This document shows, piece after piece, positions 31,279-43,780 of a DNA stretch of 64,000 bases. This DNA is from Ascaphus truei (taxonomy: Eukaryota; Chordata; Amphibia; Anura; Ascaphidae). Location: contig CM071568.1 of the NCBI GenBank assembly GCA_036426205.1, positions 44,545,171 through 44,609,170 of the forward strand, read 5' to 3'. A program made the position numbers and the translations under genes. The notes under the pieces were generated by a model, which did no database searches, had not been told where the DNA came from, and saw only the letters and a list, made by a program, of their open reading frames with translations. Position 1 is the first letter of the stretch. The number at the start of each line of letters is the position of its first letter.

Positions 31279-34200
31279 GTAAGAAGTGGAAGATCAATAA
31301 CTCGTTAGTCTTTCAATATAGCGCATTCTTTGGAGGGGGATTTTTAAGACCGCCACGGTAAACTACATTGAAGGGGTGGTTTAAGCTATAAATGGGAGAA
31401 AATGGTGTACTAGCAAATGAAATGGTTGTCAAAGCTATTATAATAGTTCAAGGATGGCCACTTTCAGGCGTCTGTATTTGGTTTGAAGGTTGATAGAAAA
31501 GCAAAATAAGAGTAAAAGCCAAGACACAAGCAAGAAATGGTAATAGTGGACATAGTTCAGTTCAGAGGCCACGCAACAATGTAAGTGGTAAGGAGGAAAA
31601 ATAGGACAAGTTTGCCGTAATACCCCTATCAATTCCTTGGACAGAGTTGGAAAATGGTGTACGGGGGATAAAAGGGCTGGTGAGTTTCAGATTGAAATAG
31701 AGAAGCTGTAACATCAGCAAATGGCTCACACCCTTTGGCTGCACCAAAGGCTGCCTTTTGGGGCAATGCAGATGTAGACTATTTTTTCACATGCTGTAAC
31801 AAACACTTTACAGACACATACTGGATTGAAGACTTATTTCCAATTACTTCACATGGCATGTCGATCTAGAAGGACATTTAGTTGTCAAATATCCATGCTT
31901 TTGATGTGCATTTTTTATTTTTGTAAATATAACTACTATACGCTATAAATTTCAAGTCTCAGGATAATTGTTTTGTGCAGGGAGAGGAGATTTCATTCCT
32001 TTAATATAGAGGTTCTCAACTGCAGACCTCAAGACCTTTCCAACCCCCTGCCTCCAACAGATCAGGTTAAGGATATCCCTGCTTCAGAGCACAGGTAGCT
32101 CTTTGAGCCACCTGTACTGGAGCTGGGATATCCTGAAAACCTGACCTGTTGGAGAGGGGGGTCTTGAGGACTGTAGTTGAAACCTGTTAATTAAGGTTAA
32201 TAGTCCTATTAAGGCAATTATCTGTGTGGCTGTTTTGCTTTTCTTGCTTACAATCAGTCAAATAATGCCACCATTTTATTCTGCAAAGTGTTTCATTGTA
32301 TACCAAAACTTTGAAAAGATCTGAAATTTTGATTGGTTGTCTGACTACAACTTGCTCAGTATTTGCGTCATGGCTGGGTTTTTTTGTTTTGATGAAATAC
32401 TGTTTTTTTTTCTAGACATAATTTAAGTTTATTTCCGCCTAGTTTTATTAAGAATAGTATCTGTTTACCTATAGCATTTTCCCTGATGGTTTTTTTTCTT
32501 CTGCCATTTTTATTCCTAAAAAGTTGTCCATACCATAAAATAATATGGATCCTAAGCCCCTTTAAAGTGTACTATTATCACTATCTGAAGATTAAATGTC
32601 ACGGGTATTATTGGTTCATGTTGGTCCCAGTGGTGACTGCCCCTTTTTAAAGGGTTACATCTAGGTAATTTATGCAATGTATACGAAAATGACATCTGAG
32701 GATTTTTGAAGGTTGGTATACAAGCATAGTGAGCTGAGACGTGGAAGGAGTTTGATTTTCCTCTGGCTGCTCTTTGTCTTTCACTTAGGGTTGACATATA
32801 GAGATTTGCAAAACTTGGCTGCATTTTTGTTTCCTTTTTTTCACTGAAGGGCCTGAGTCAAAGTTTGTAAGCAATTCATCGAGCCATTAGTCGATAGGTT
32901 TGGTCGCTGTGCATTGCTATTTTGATCAATTCTCTAATCTCAATTTGCTTAATGCTGAGGCAGTGTCTATGGTTCAAACGTCATGTGATGATGCATTTGG
33001 GAGGGAGCTCTAGGTGGGAGAGGGAGTGTATGCACAGAGTAGTAGACACTCTGCTAATGAATCACATTGTATTACTTAAATATTGGCTAGATGGCCTTGG
33101 TGTAGAGTTGGTTATAATGCCTGTGGAAAAGACTTCATAGGTCTACTAGAGAAGAATAGAAGCTGCTCCTATGAAAACTACAGCAATTGTACTTGATCTC
33201 GAGCAGTATCCTTCTAGTATGAAAAGAAAACGCAAAGGTGTGTTTTCCTAATAATCTGTCCTGGAAGTGATTAGGAAAAATTGCCACCACCAGTGTATCC
33301 AGAAAAAGAAATGTTGGCAAGATTAGAAGTAGCCACACATGCCAAATTAAGCATATTTATTCTTACTCATGGGAGAATGAAGCGTTTGAGTGTTTATGAA
33401 TGGGAATAAGCATTGGCTTTTGGGTGTTCAAGAGCTTTGGCAGAACTACATGTGAGGAAATGGTCAGTCACATGCTGTCAGTCTGCATCCTATTCCTCAA
33501 CAAAACGTACAACTGCATGGACTGGGAGGGGGCAGATGGATGCTATGGATTAGCTCTTCTCTTTTAAGGCCTCGGATATAGTGGGTGCACATGTCGGCCG
33601 AGCGATCTATAGCCTAAAATCCACAGCGACAGGGTGGCAGAGGCGTTGCCGTGATGTCACGTGAGTGATTAGCCCTCATTGGCTGAATGCTTGTGACCTG
33701 GCCGTTGCACGCCAAAATCATATATATTTTTTTTATTTTTTGCCTGAAAACACAGTTGCGTTTTCTATGGCCTGCCTCAGAGGTCTGGCCTGTTCACGCT
33801 GTGCAGTATGGACGCGGACTGAGAATGTGGAGGGCGAATTGGTGTGTGGTGTGTTGCAACAACTGTTAGTGGTTTTGGTGGTGGCAAATGTTAAGATGAT
33901 CATTGATGATAGTCAATCACTCTGTGAGCAGCAGGCAGTCATCTCATTGGCCATCACCACAACTATTTGCACTAGTGCTCCTAGTACATTAAAAAACAAG
34001 TGACTGACTTTCCTGTATACTCTGAAAGTACAAAAACATTACACCACAAACAGCCTAGTTGTCCATCAGAGATGATGCATACTTAAACTGAAGGTACAGT
34101 CACATGTTTGTGCTGTGCCATTCTGAGGTGGGGATGGAACTCATCTGGGCACCTCTGCATTTATAGGACACAACCTGTCATAATAGGGCTACATGGCAAA

Positions 34201-36996
34201 GAAGTGAGAAGGGCACACGCAGTAGCACAGTTGAGGGATAACTCCATTCTTTGTAGACGAGTTATTTAGTGGTGGTGATCAGTCATATTCCTGATGGTGT
34301 ATTTGGTTATTGTGAGGCTCTTAGCTGCTACCTGCAGTGGGCAACATAGGCACAAGGGAAAAGGACCCTCTGGCATGATTAGATAAACACGGTGGTGGAC
34401 CATTGTCTAATAATGCAGTACATCAACTTACTGGTAGCAATGCTTTTGATGGGGTGTGCATTTATCGCTCACTCAGTAAGGCCCTTTGGCTGAAATGCTT
34501 GACGTTGATAAGCTGCCCCTTAGCTTTGTAGAGGCAAGGGCTTCAGGTACCTCCTAAAATATTTATTTATAAAGTATTTTACCAGGAAGTAATACATTGA
34601 GTTACCTCTCGTTTTCAAGTATGTCCTGGGCACAGAGTTAAAACAAATAATACATGGTTACAAATAGTTACATAAATGAACAGGGTATACATTATATACA
34701 AGACATTGCATGCACAGTTGAAGAAAATATATATTATGGGCGTATGAAACAGTTACAGTCCAGATTAAAATGTGAGACAGCCTTAGATTTGAAAGAACTT
34801 AAACTGGTGGTGGATGTGAGTCTCTGGTAGGTTGTTCCAGTTTGGGGTGCACGGAAAGAGAAGGAGGAGGAACGGCTGGATACTCTGTTGAGCCTTGGGA
34901 CCATGAACAGTCTCTTGGAGTCTGGTCTCAGATAAGTGCTGCATGTGGTAGGGGTGAGGAGCTTGTTCAGATAGGCAGGTAGCTTGCCCATAAAGAATTT
35001 AAAGGCAAGACAGGAAAGGTGAACTTTGCGCCTAGACTCTAGTGATGACCAATCTAGTTCTTTGAGCATTTCGCAGTAATGTGTGTTGTAGTTGCATTGG
35101 AGAACAAAACGACAAATTGAATTGTAGAGGGTGTCAAGTTTGCTAAGGTGGGTTTTAGGTGCTGAGCCATATACCATGTCTCCATAGTCAATAATTGGCA
35201 TTAGCATCTGCTGTGCGATACGCTTTCTGACCAGGAGACTTGGGGAGGATTTGTTCCTGTAAAGTACCCCTAGTTTGGCATAGGTCTTGGTTGTCAGGGT
35301 ATCAATGTGTATCCCGAATGTTAAGTGGGAGTCAAACCATATGCCCAGGTATTTAAAACTAGTGACATGGGTTAGGGTGGTGTTAGCGTTGGGTCTAATC
35401 TGGAGCTCAGTCGCTGGCAGCTTTAAAAATTTAGTCTTCACCCCAAATGCCATTGTTAGTCTTGTCCGTGTTTAAAAACAGTTTGTTTTGGGAAATCCAG
35501 TTTTCGAGTCTAAAAAAGTCAGACTGAAGTATGTGTTGAAGGTCAGAGAGGCTATGGCTGTGTGCATATAGGATTGTGTCATCTGCATACATGTGTAATT
35601 GAGGATTCCTTACAAGCTGTGGGAAGATCATTAATGAACACTGAGAAGAGTAGGGGCCCCAGAACAGAGCCTTGCGGGACACCACAGGTATATCCAGGGG
35701 GTTGGCGTTGAAGCCTAAGATGGACACATGTTGGGATCTACCTGATAGGTAGGACTGAAACCAGTTTAAAGCATGCTTCCCTATTCCAGAGCTCTGGAGT
35801 TTGTTAAGCAGGATAGCATGATCAACTGTGTCAAAAGCCTTTGCAAAATCTAGGAATACTGAACCAGTGAGTTGTCCCCGTTCCATTCCACACTGGATTT
35901 CATTGCAAACTTTTAGCAGGGTAGTTACGGTGGAGTGTTTGGGACGAAAGCCAGATTGGAATTGGCTAGGGAAATTGTCTTGGTATAGTAATCGCTTAAT
36001 TGGGAGTGGACACAGTTTTTCCATGACTTTTGATAGTATTGGGAGAAGAGATTGGCCTGTAGTTTGAGACAGGTTTTTGTCCCACTTTTGAAGATTGGGA
36101 CAACTCTGGCAGTTTTCCAGGTCTTGGATATGGCCTGCAGACAGGATAGAGTTGAGTATGGAAGCAATTAGACTGGCAATGGCTGGGGCACCAAGTCGTA
36201 GGAACCTAGATTGTAGTAAGTCAGGTCCACATTGGCTGCTTAGTTAATTTGAGTTGCGCTTGTGTTATCTCCTCTTCAGATACTGGGACAAATTGAAAAT
36301 TGTGGGCAGTGTTGGGAGGGGGTGGGGCTATGTGGGTACTCCGAGGATGAGATTCAGGTTTGTGGTTTGGGCTGCGTTTTGCTAATAAGTTAGTGGCACA
36401 CCCCACAAAGTAATCATTGAATGCATTTGCAATGTCAGTGGGGTTTGTCAGAGTAATATCACCCTATATGTTCAGCCTCATACAAAAAATATGCCCTAAT
36501 GGCCATTTTCCAAAAGGCTGTTGTACACCTGTACTTGGAGGTTATTAGCCAGGCTTTTGATACTTTACAGTAGGAGGGTGCACTCCCAACACATGGATTA
36601 GTGGGCATGGCAGATGAGACTACATAATTCATACCGCCCATTGGGTGTGCTTTCCTCCCTCTTGCCAGAGGGGATGGTGTGGTGGCAGTAGTTTAAGGGG
36701 GAAGTGGCAGCACTTACAGGAGGCAAGCAGGGTTTTGATCCAAAGGCCCATAAAGCAGCTGATCTTGTTCTTTTGAATGGCATAGTGGCTTTCTATGAGG
36801 ACAGGAGATTAAAGCAACCTGATGCCTGTATTCAATCAGGGCAGCCTGGTTCACGTTCCGTGCTTTGAAACGGGACGTTTGTCTGCAGCCATTTTACTGT
36901 GACTAAATGGCCACCGGTGATTCACCTCGCAGACAATCTGCTGCTGGAATCCCTGTCGGTCACTGCTTTTAAGGTGTGGTGTGGTTTGTGTGGGGT

Positions 36997-37030
<34 letters not shown>

Positions 37031-40000
37031 CTCCCCACCCCTTCCCCCAGGGGGAACCAGACCAAAGCACAGTGCAGGGATAAATGTCTAGTGCAAGTTT
37101 TTGATAGAGAAGGAAAGTGGAGGTCTATTGTCACTCATTACAGGCAGTGGGTGACCGACACGAGCATACACCAGTGACCACTAGAAGCACAACAATCACT
37201 GATGGTATCAGATGCAGTAATGGATCTATCTAAAGTGTTACCCAACAGAGCCAAGGCCTGGGGGAACAACGTAATTGTACTGGTGATAGTATTGTCAGTC
37301 GTACAAGACTGGAACATGTTGCTGCATTTATTTCTTGGTACAGGTGGGAGGGAGCATGGATGACTTTCATGGTGGAGGTATACATGACCATTTTGCTCCC
37401 GTGTATGACCCTCTAACATTTATCCTGAGTTTGCACGTGAAACTGCATCCGCTGTCCACCAGGCAGAGTGCTATCTGAACGCGTGTTCAGCACAGCTGGG
37501 TTTATCATAACTCGACGTAGAAGCAATCTAAGTAGTTGTAGTAGTGTGGGAAGGTTTATGCTCAATGATTTTTCATTTCATAAAATTGTTACGCCGGTCC
37601 CATGTTACAATCTCCTGAGGTGGAAGCAGATTAAATGACAACATACATATTATGTACAATTGCTTCTTATTTTTATTATATACATTTGTTTCCAAGTGAA
37701 AATTAAATTTTTTGTATTGGCTGGGTATGATGGTGAATGTGGAGACTGCACTGGAACAGGACTATGACAACAGCCTATCTGAGCGACCCTAGGCCTACAG
37801 TTCATAATTCTGGTGGGGTTGAGCCTGTGGCCAGTCTAGGAAGACTGCTGGTGGTGGCATTTTCTGATCTCCCAATGATGACTGCAGAGTTGTAGACTCC
37901 TTCCCCATACAAATTATGGCAGTACATAGTGCAGCGAACCATACACCATTCTTTGGTGTGGTAGGCTAAAATGTCCATACCCTGGATGATGGGGACCCTC
38001 TTACAGAGGGTGAAAGTGGTTTCCCCCTAAAGACAGTCTTCCTGTCTCCCATCTTCAGTCATCACCAATGAGCAACCGCACCACTACTCCCTCAGTAGTG
38101 GCTTAACCTTGACCCTCAATCTTAATCGGACATTTAATCTTGCCGTTTTGCCACGACTAAGTGAGCGCTGCTGAGGGACCATTCACCGCTCCGCTGCTGG
38201 TCACTTACCTTCTTGGTGAAACGTCCGGGAGCCAAGTTAACATAAGGGGTTTTAGCGGTTAGGGTAGGAGGTTAAGGATGGTGTGTTTTTTTTAGGCTAG
38301 TATTAGAGTTTTTAGGGTAAGGTTAGGGTCTTACATTGGCGGTGAAAAATCAGCACAGTGAGTGTCGGCTAAACACTTGCAGCGATCAAATGTCTTAGAC
38401 CGTCCCTCAATTGCCCCTTTGTGTGCTGCGTTCCTCAACTAGCACAATATTGTAAGTAGTAACGAGTGCCACCGTGCTGACTGCCAACGTTGTGTACACT
38501 GCCTCACTCCCCATGCCTGACACTGGCTCAAACAATGAGGTTGAAGGGTACACCTTCACTAGTTTCTGCAGCACCTCTGCCTCCTTGGATAACATACTCC
38601 TAAAACTGAAGGTGCTTGGGATAGTGGCAATGTGCTTTCCACGTCCACTCTTTCCCATACTGCTGCTGATGTGGTGGCACTGGTGCTACTAATGGTGGTT
38701 TGTGTCTCAAGATAGCTTAACTTTTTAAACTGGGTCAAATTCTCTCGCTAACACACATCAAAACTAATACAATCACTCTAACTTCCAACACTCTGAATGC
38801 CAGTCTTATAACACTGCAAGTAGAATCACATTACTTCTGACTCTTGACCCTCTGCTTTTGCACATGCTAACAATCAAGACTAAAGCAAATGTAGTAGCTC
38901 GCATGACCCCTTAAATTTGCCTGTTTTCGCTAAATGTTGTATACTTCCAGTTACAGAACACTTTGCTTTCCTGGTTCTGCAAAACTTATGTTGCAGTTTT
39001 GCTGGCTGTCTGGCAATATCTTGCTGAAAGCTTGCTAATTTAGTGTGTTTATTGGGCCTTTTAAGGCTTGGCAAAACTGTTCATAAGGAATCTAATTTAA
39101 AAAGGTAAATGATTTGATAGTTTCACAAATCTCCAAGTGCTTGCATAGCCAGAGCTGCTCTCTCCCTTTGGTTTTTATTGGTTCTCTAATACAGTACGTA
39201 CAGGTTGGGATAAGAGTAAAGAAAAAGTTGGCTTGACAAACACTTCCTGAATCAGGGGCCACTTAGTAATTCAACTTGTAATTTCATCCTCACGTTCTCC
39301 CCTGTCCCTACTAAAAAAAAAAAAAAAAGGTAAAGTACAGGCAGCAGTGTTCATGGGGTCTGGCACTCCAAAGTTGTGATATTTTCAGTAGGTACAAATG
39401 TAGCCAGACTTTTTTTTAATTATCGGTTGTCAGAAAGCTGTGGGAATGCAGCAAAGTTTAAAAGGGTGTAGGTAGGGCGGAGAGGTACGACCAGTTTTTT
39501 GCATGCATGGGGTGTGTTGGTGATTTTTTTTTTTTTCTCTTTTCCCTTTCGGGGAGGGAGAGAGAGGGGGGTTGGCTCCATGTAAGGAACGTATTGCTAC
39601 ATTTGCAGCTTAAAACCAGAGACATAACATAAAACACAGACACAGCTCAGTGGTACAGTGCCTACATATACATATACATATACATGTATAAATAAAATGG
39701 TCTTTTAGTTTAACATTTTGGTCAAATTGTTGTAAGCCCCTGAGCCAACTGCACGGCAGACCACATTTCAAGGGTCCCTAACACTAATATAGATTCTTAC
39801 TATAGATTATTAATAACCTGTGCATTGCCAGAAAGAATGATTTATAGTAAATCTGTCAATATTAGTTGCAAAAGTTTTAAGTCTCTCAGGGGAACTTGCC
39901 TGCTTACAGTGTGATTGTGACAAATCTAATACAGAGTGCTTTTCCTGGTAATGTACAGGTTAATAAAAGCTTCAATCAGACTTAGAACTTTTGCAACTAA

Positions 40001-42921
40001 TATTGACAGATTTACTATAAATCATTCTTCCTGGCAATGCACAGGTTATTAAGAATCTATATTAGTGTTAGGGACACTTTGATATGTGGTCTGCCGTGCA
40101 GTTGGCTCAAGGGCTTACAACAATTTGGCCAAAATGTTAAACTAAAAGACCATTTTATTTATTTGTTATTTATACATGTATATTTAGGCACTGTACCGTA
40201 TATAAGTTTTTCTGGATGTGCACTGAGCTTTGTCTGTGTTTTATGTTATGTCTCTGGTTTTAAATATATAGATATAGATATAGATATAGATATAGATATA
40301 GATATAGATAGAGCCATGCTCAGTAGCACCTCTGAAACTTATATGCTTATATATAAATGTTGTGGGTATTTTGGGGGTTCAATATGAGCTTGTAGGTGTT
40401 CTGTATGTTTTACATTTGTAGCTTACAAAGAGCTCTTGACCTCTTAAAGTGCAATCTCTGTAGGGTGTTTATTGAATATAAGAAAATTAGAACACTATGT
40501 AATACTGTATAGTATGTGTCTTGTGATGTATTCACAAGTACAATGTGATATTCTGGCTTGTCAAACATGGATTGATTTCTGGTTCAAAAATGTAAACGAG
40601 AACCTAGCATAAGCCTGTTTCTCAATAGTAATAATCCGTGTTCGACAAACCTATACATTTGCACGCCCTGGGCGAGTGGATTTAACATCGTGGCGAGCTC
40701 CTATTGGCCCAAGCAGCACACGTGGTACTAGGTGGCGAGTAGATTTTTTTTTGTTCGGCGAGTAGATTTTTTGGTGATTTGTCGACCACTGGTAATCAGA
40801 AAGGTAAAATACTAACAGAATTTAAAATGAGCCTTCAATTTTCTCTGGGGCACTCGCACTCCCTAAATCCAAAAGCATAGGGCAATGGGAGCTAATTGTG
40901 ATTTTGAGGACACGGTATTTGGAGTGACGCCGGTAGAAGCCATCTGATCCTGGAAATGGCGTTTGGAGGCGATGGGCAGTCACAGGTTATCCATCAGTGG
41001 TGTAGATCTTATTTTGGACAGCGGCACAGTGACCCAGAGACCATAGAAGGCTAATTTTAAACTGCTCGTGAGTGTATTTTGCTCTTTGATCTTTATTATT
41101 GAAGTATTGTAAATGGTATGCCATATTTTCTATCGTTTAACCTTTTTTTTGAAGATTGAACCAGGAATAATCCAATCCATATTTGATTAGCCTGACTATC
41201 ACATTGTACATGCGAGTGCATATAAATATCACAAGACACAATTTTATTTATACAGTATTATAGTGTTTTGGTTTTTCATATATACTCTGGAGAGATTATA
41301 AAGCGCAAATAGAGGGCTGTTATCAAGAATGGATAGAAAAGTTTGTATACGAATTGCTGCATCTCATTTACGTGTTGTACAGTATTTATCTATCCCCTTG
41401 TAAAGATTACACGTGGGTTCCCAGGTGCACTTTTCTTTGCTTTTTGTTCACTATACCTTTTCTAACTAGGTCACTTTTGTATCTCATACAATTTTTGTTT
41501 TCAGTATTAATTTTATAACTTCCCCCCCCTTTTTCCAGTAGTGAAGCCTGTTATGTTTTACTGTAGTTACGGGTTTGTTGTATATTGTCTTGCTGTGTAT
41601 CTTTTTTTTTTTTTTTTTCCTTAGAGAAGGGATACCTTAAAAAAAAAAAAGAGAGAGAAGAGGGGTACATTGTATGTATCAATCTGGTAATAACAGTTTG
41701 GGGGGGGTGAGGGAAGGGGGGCAGCATTTGTACATATATAGTATAGTGGGCAACAATTTAAATACATTGTGAAACACACTGTTCAGAGATTATTTTAGTC
41801 TAAATATGGGGATATACCTGCGTGTTGAAACCAAGGGGCCCAAGTCTCCGAAAATTGTGAGGTAGAGCCATTCAGGTAAGCTGAGTTCCTCCTCCCCTCC
41901 CCCGTCGGCCCCCCCTGCCCCCCCCCCATAGTAAACTATATGCAAGGTTTTGTTTATTTGGTTCAGAGATGGAGGGTTGGGTTGTTTCCAATTCTTGGCA
42001 ATTGTGCACCTAGTGGCATTCAACGTTTGAGATAATTTTGGTGTTTTTGGTTAGCCATTGGTTTTCCTAGCAATATGTATATTGGATCCTGTGGTACTGT
42101 GATCCCTAAGGTATGTATGTACACCCCCCCCCCCCCCCCATATTGATTGGATCTTGGGGCATGACCAAAATATATATGCAGTATATTCTCCCATTTCACC
42201 ATGCCAACACAATGGGGAGGCACCTGAGAGAAGAGTGTAACCTAGTAGTCATATACCATCTAAATAAATATTAGTTTGTAGATATTCGCCTTGATCACAA
42301 CACAAGATGAGTTTTTGGAGGCAGCCGCCCAAATATCTTTCCATATATCGAGCTCCATGCTGGTATTGAAATCTCGCTCCCAAGAGATTATATACTTGTC
42401 AGGGGTTTGGCTTCATTTAATAGGGGGTTAGATTATGTATATCTTGGAGGTAATACCTTTTTGTGAAGGGCTGGTGTATGCACCAGTCCTCGTATGGAGT
42501 CAGCTCATGTGATTGGTTTGTAAGTAGATTGGAGAGATTTGCAGAAATCTGAAGAATTCAGAGGAGGGAATACCGTGACTTGTTTGTAATGACGCAAATG
42601 ATGGACCTTCCCACGGATAAGAAATATATCTATATCAACTCGGCACACAGCACCCACTGCCACTCTAGGCATTAGGGGAAATTCATGTTTACATATTCAT
42701 TTTTTTTTTTTTTTTTTTATTTTTTTTTTTTCCTTTACATTTGATCTTTTATGAACTGTTTGTTTTTAGGGATGCAACTTTGACTGGGTTTTTTTTCTTT
42801 TCTCTTTTTTTTTTTTTCTTTGAAGACTCAGATGCCAGACCCCAAAACATTCAAGCAACACTTTGAGAGCAAGCATCCGAAGGTCCCTCTTCCTGCAGAA
42901 TTGGTTGGGGTTGAGGCATAG
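31144..42921 (+). CDS. ZNF706: ZNF706, small C2H2 zinc-finger protein (two coding exons)
   Basis: The coding parts are 31144-31278 (45 codons) and 42826-42921 (31 codons plus TAG), joined in phase 0 by AGG|GTAAGA and TTTGAAG|ACT. The 76-residue product has the usual ZNF706 length. Residues 1-34 are the basic Lys/Gln-rich 4F5-type part (MARGHQKLQSQQKN...), and the single C2H2 finger has Cys41, Cys44, His57 and His62. ZNF706 is a conserved nuclear protein linked to stem-cell exit from self-renewal; its biochemistry is poorly known. Versus the mammalian form as I recall it, about eleven residues differ, mostly conservative (for example His5, Glu20, Val35, Leu42), while the zinc ligands and MPDPKTFKQHFESKHP are kept. 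It could be ZNF706 itself or a close paralogue. Confidence 0.93.
32007..32187. mobile_element. hAT-type MITE in ZNF706 intron 2
   Basis: AGAGGTTCTCAACTGCAGACC at the left is matched inversely by GGACTGTAGTTGAAACCTG at the right, and the interior GGATATCC..CACAGGT..CACCTGT..GGATATCC is palindromic too. AT-rich flanks blur the TSD. Confidence 0.65.
34545..36460 (-). pseudogene. Rex1/L2-like LINE ORF2, 5'-truncated and frameshifted
   Basis: Minus-strand pieces read in order: a linker (36406-36221), the RT core (36024-35431) and the C-terminal part (35453-34734). The core has FRPKHSTVTTLL, LDFAKAFDTVDHAIL (motif A) and MYADDTILYAH (motif C, about 35590). The tail has YLGIWFDSHLTF, LGVLYRNKS and a THYCEMLKELDWSSLESRR block like Rex1. 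The VPQG motif B is altered to VSRKA by a frameshift-like change. It ends near 34560 in a TAAA-type tail. The apurinic endonuclease is missing. The remnant lies in a host intron, antisense to the gene. Confidence 0.85.
36998..37030. repeat. Poly-T run, 33 bases
   Basis: An uninterrupted T run; it may be the reverse of a poly-A tail. No matching retrocopy was recognised beside it. Confidence 0.95.
37120..37600 (+). pseudogene. hAT transposase C-terminal remnant
   Basis: At 37477-37570 one frame reads ERVFSTAGFIITRRRSNLSS and ends with MLNDFSFHK. This is the hAT dimerisation domain, where E-R-x-F-S-x-A-G is the signature. Upstream decayed pieces read VMDLSKVLPNRAKAWG (about 37215) and VVQDWNMLLH. 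A stop precedes the ERVF motif in frame. The rest of the transposase is lost or lies on the far side of the LINE at 34545. Confidence 0.65.
39614..40259. mobile_element. TTAA-flanked long palindromic element, 646 bp
   Basis: The arms of about 265 bases (39614-39876 and 39985-40259) are inverted copies with small indels, separated by about 108 bases. The ends are AACCAGAGACATAAC and its inverse. TTAA flanks both sides (39610-39613 and 40260-40263), as for piggyBac or Kolobok/T2 transposons. There is no coding sequence. Transcribed in the intron, it would form a long hairpin. Confidence 0.8.
40264..40313. repeat. (ATATAG)n microsatellite
   Basis: About seven to eight hexamer units directly follow the right TTAA of the palindromic element. 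A Tyr-free (Ile-Asp)n frame across it is not a gene. Confidence 0.95.
40636..40791. mobile_element. hAT-type MITE, copy 2
   Basis: Same family as 14734-14899, in the opposite orientation: GTGTTCGACAAA at the left and TTTGTCGACCACTG at the right, with two CGAGTAGATTTTT blocks. Flanks GTAATAAT and GTAATCAG agree at six of eight bases. Confidence 0.8.
41600..42660 (-). pseudogene. L1-like LINE ORF2 C-terminal fragment
   Basis: Minus-strand pieces read LHIYFGHAPRS.. then LGITVPQDPIYILLGKPMANQ and CTIAKNWKQPNPPSLNQINK, the end of L1/Tx1-type ORF2. A TYLFRWYMTTRLHS-like segment lies upstream near 42260. Poly-C insertions and stops break it. The T run at 41602-41620 would be its poly-A tail. Confidence 0.75.
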
Positions 42922-42929
42922 ATCAAGAG
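42826..42929 (+). other. ZNF706: ZNF706 coding exon 3
   Basis: A long pyrimidine tract and TTTGAAG acceptor precede it and donor GAG|GTGAGT follows at 42930. It encodes residues 46-76 with both finger histidines and the TAG stop at 42919-42921. Confidence 0.92.
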
Positions 42930-43529
42930 GTGAGTTCGGAGACAATAATGAAAGTGTGTGTAATCCTGTGCTTGAGTTAAACACGCATAATATCCAATTG
43001 CAAATTTCTTTGCATCGGGTATTTTCCTTTTTAGTGCCTGTAATATGCATGTTGGTTAGCATAATACCATCTTTACTTTTAGTGATTGGGGGGGAGTGGC
43101 ATTTTATAAACTTGCTACTTCAGGTTTGAGCTTTCCCGTCTTGTGAGGCAATCGCGCTGGAACAACCGTCCTTCACAAACTGTTTTGTGGCGCTGATCTT
43201 GGACTAGCTTAAAAAAAAAAAAATTAAACCAATAACCATAATAAAGCAATAGTAGATTAGTAGAAGCTTAACTTTTTAGGATAAACGTTCATATGATAAA
43301 TGTAGATTTAAAAAAAAATTTTTTAATGGTAAATGATCTTGCAGTGTTTTTTTTTTTTTTTTTTTTAATGCATCAAAATGTTCATTAGTCTGTTATACAG
43401 TATATTTAAAGCCTTATAGGAAACACCCTGGCAGCAGTCCTATAAATATTGTGACTTGTAGACACACTGCGACATGAGCTTGAACAGCTTAACTTTGATA
43501 CTGTAATTTTTTTTTTTTTTTTTTTTCAG

Positions 43530-43780
43530 GGAATTTCTTCAAATGTATCGACTGTTACCATACAAAAGATTCATCTGAAATGGAGCTTCAGAAACATCCA
43601 TATTTCTATGCAGTCCCATTAATGGGATTCATTCACAGACCTCTAAATGTACAGTTATTTACTAATTTGTAAATCTTAAGTCGGGCAATTCCCTCAAATT
43701 TTTACAACTGTAATTATATTGATTTGATGTCCATAATGTGTATAATTTGTTCAATAAAAGTAGTACCTTGATTTTTACCA
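43530..43780 (+). other. ZNF706: ZNF706 3' UTR exon 4 and poly-A signal
   Basis: A 20-base T tract and CAG acceptor end at 43529. The exon has no coding capacity of note and carries AATAAA at 43753-43758. The cleavage point is estimated. A spliced 3' UTR exon agrees with the donor found eight bases after the stop codon. Confidence 0.7.

Larger units (their letters stand above)
31279..42825 (+). other. ZNF706: ZNF706 intron 2, 11.5 kb, filled with transposons
   Basis: Donor GTAAGA and a T-rich acceptor tract ending TTTGAAG bound it. It contains hAT MITEs (about 32007, 40636), a Rex1/L2-like LINE (34545), hAT transposase remains (about 37120), a TTAA-flanked palindrome (39614) and an L1 tail (41600). 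Sequence at 32190-34540 and 37600-39600 shows no gene; the block at 38150-38400, with GGTTAGGGTAGG-type repeats, looks like a further DNA-transposon fragment. Confidence 0.85.

Noticed and set aside
40255..40320. Hexamer array as a CRISPR-like repeat
   Set aside because: It is a plain microsatellite without spacers, in a eukaryotic intron.
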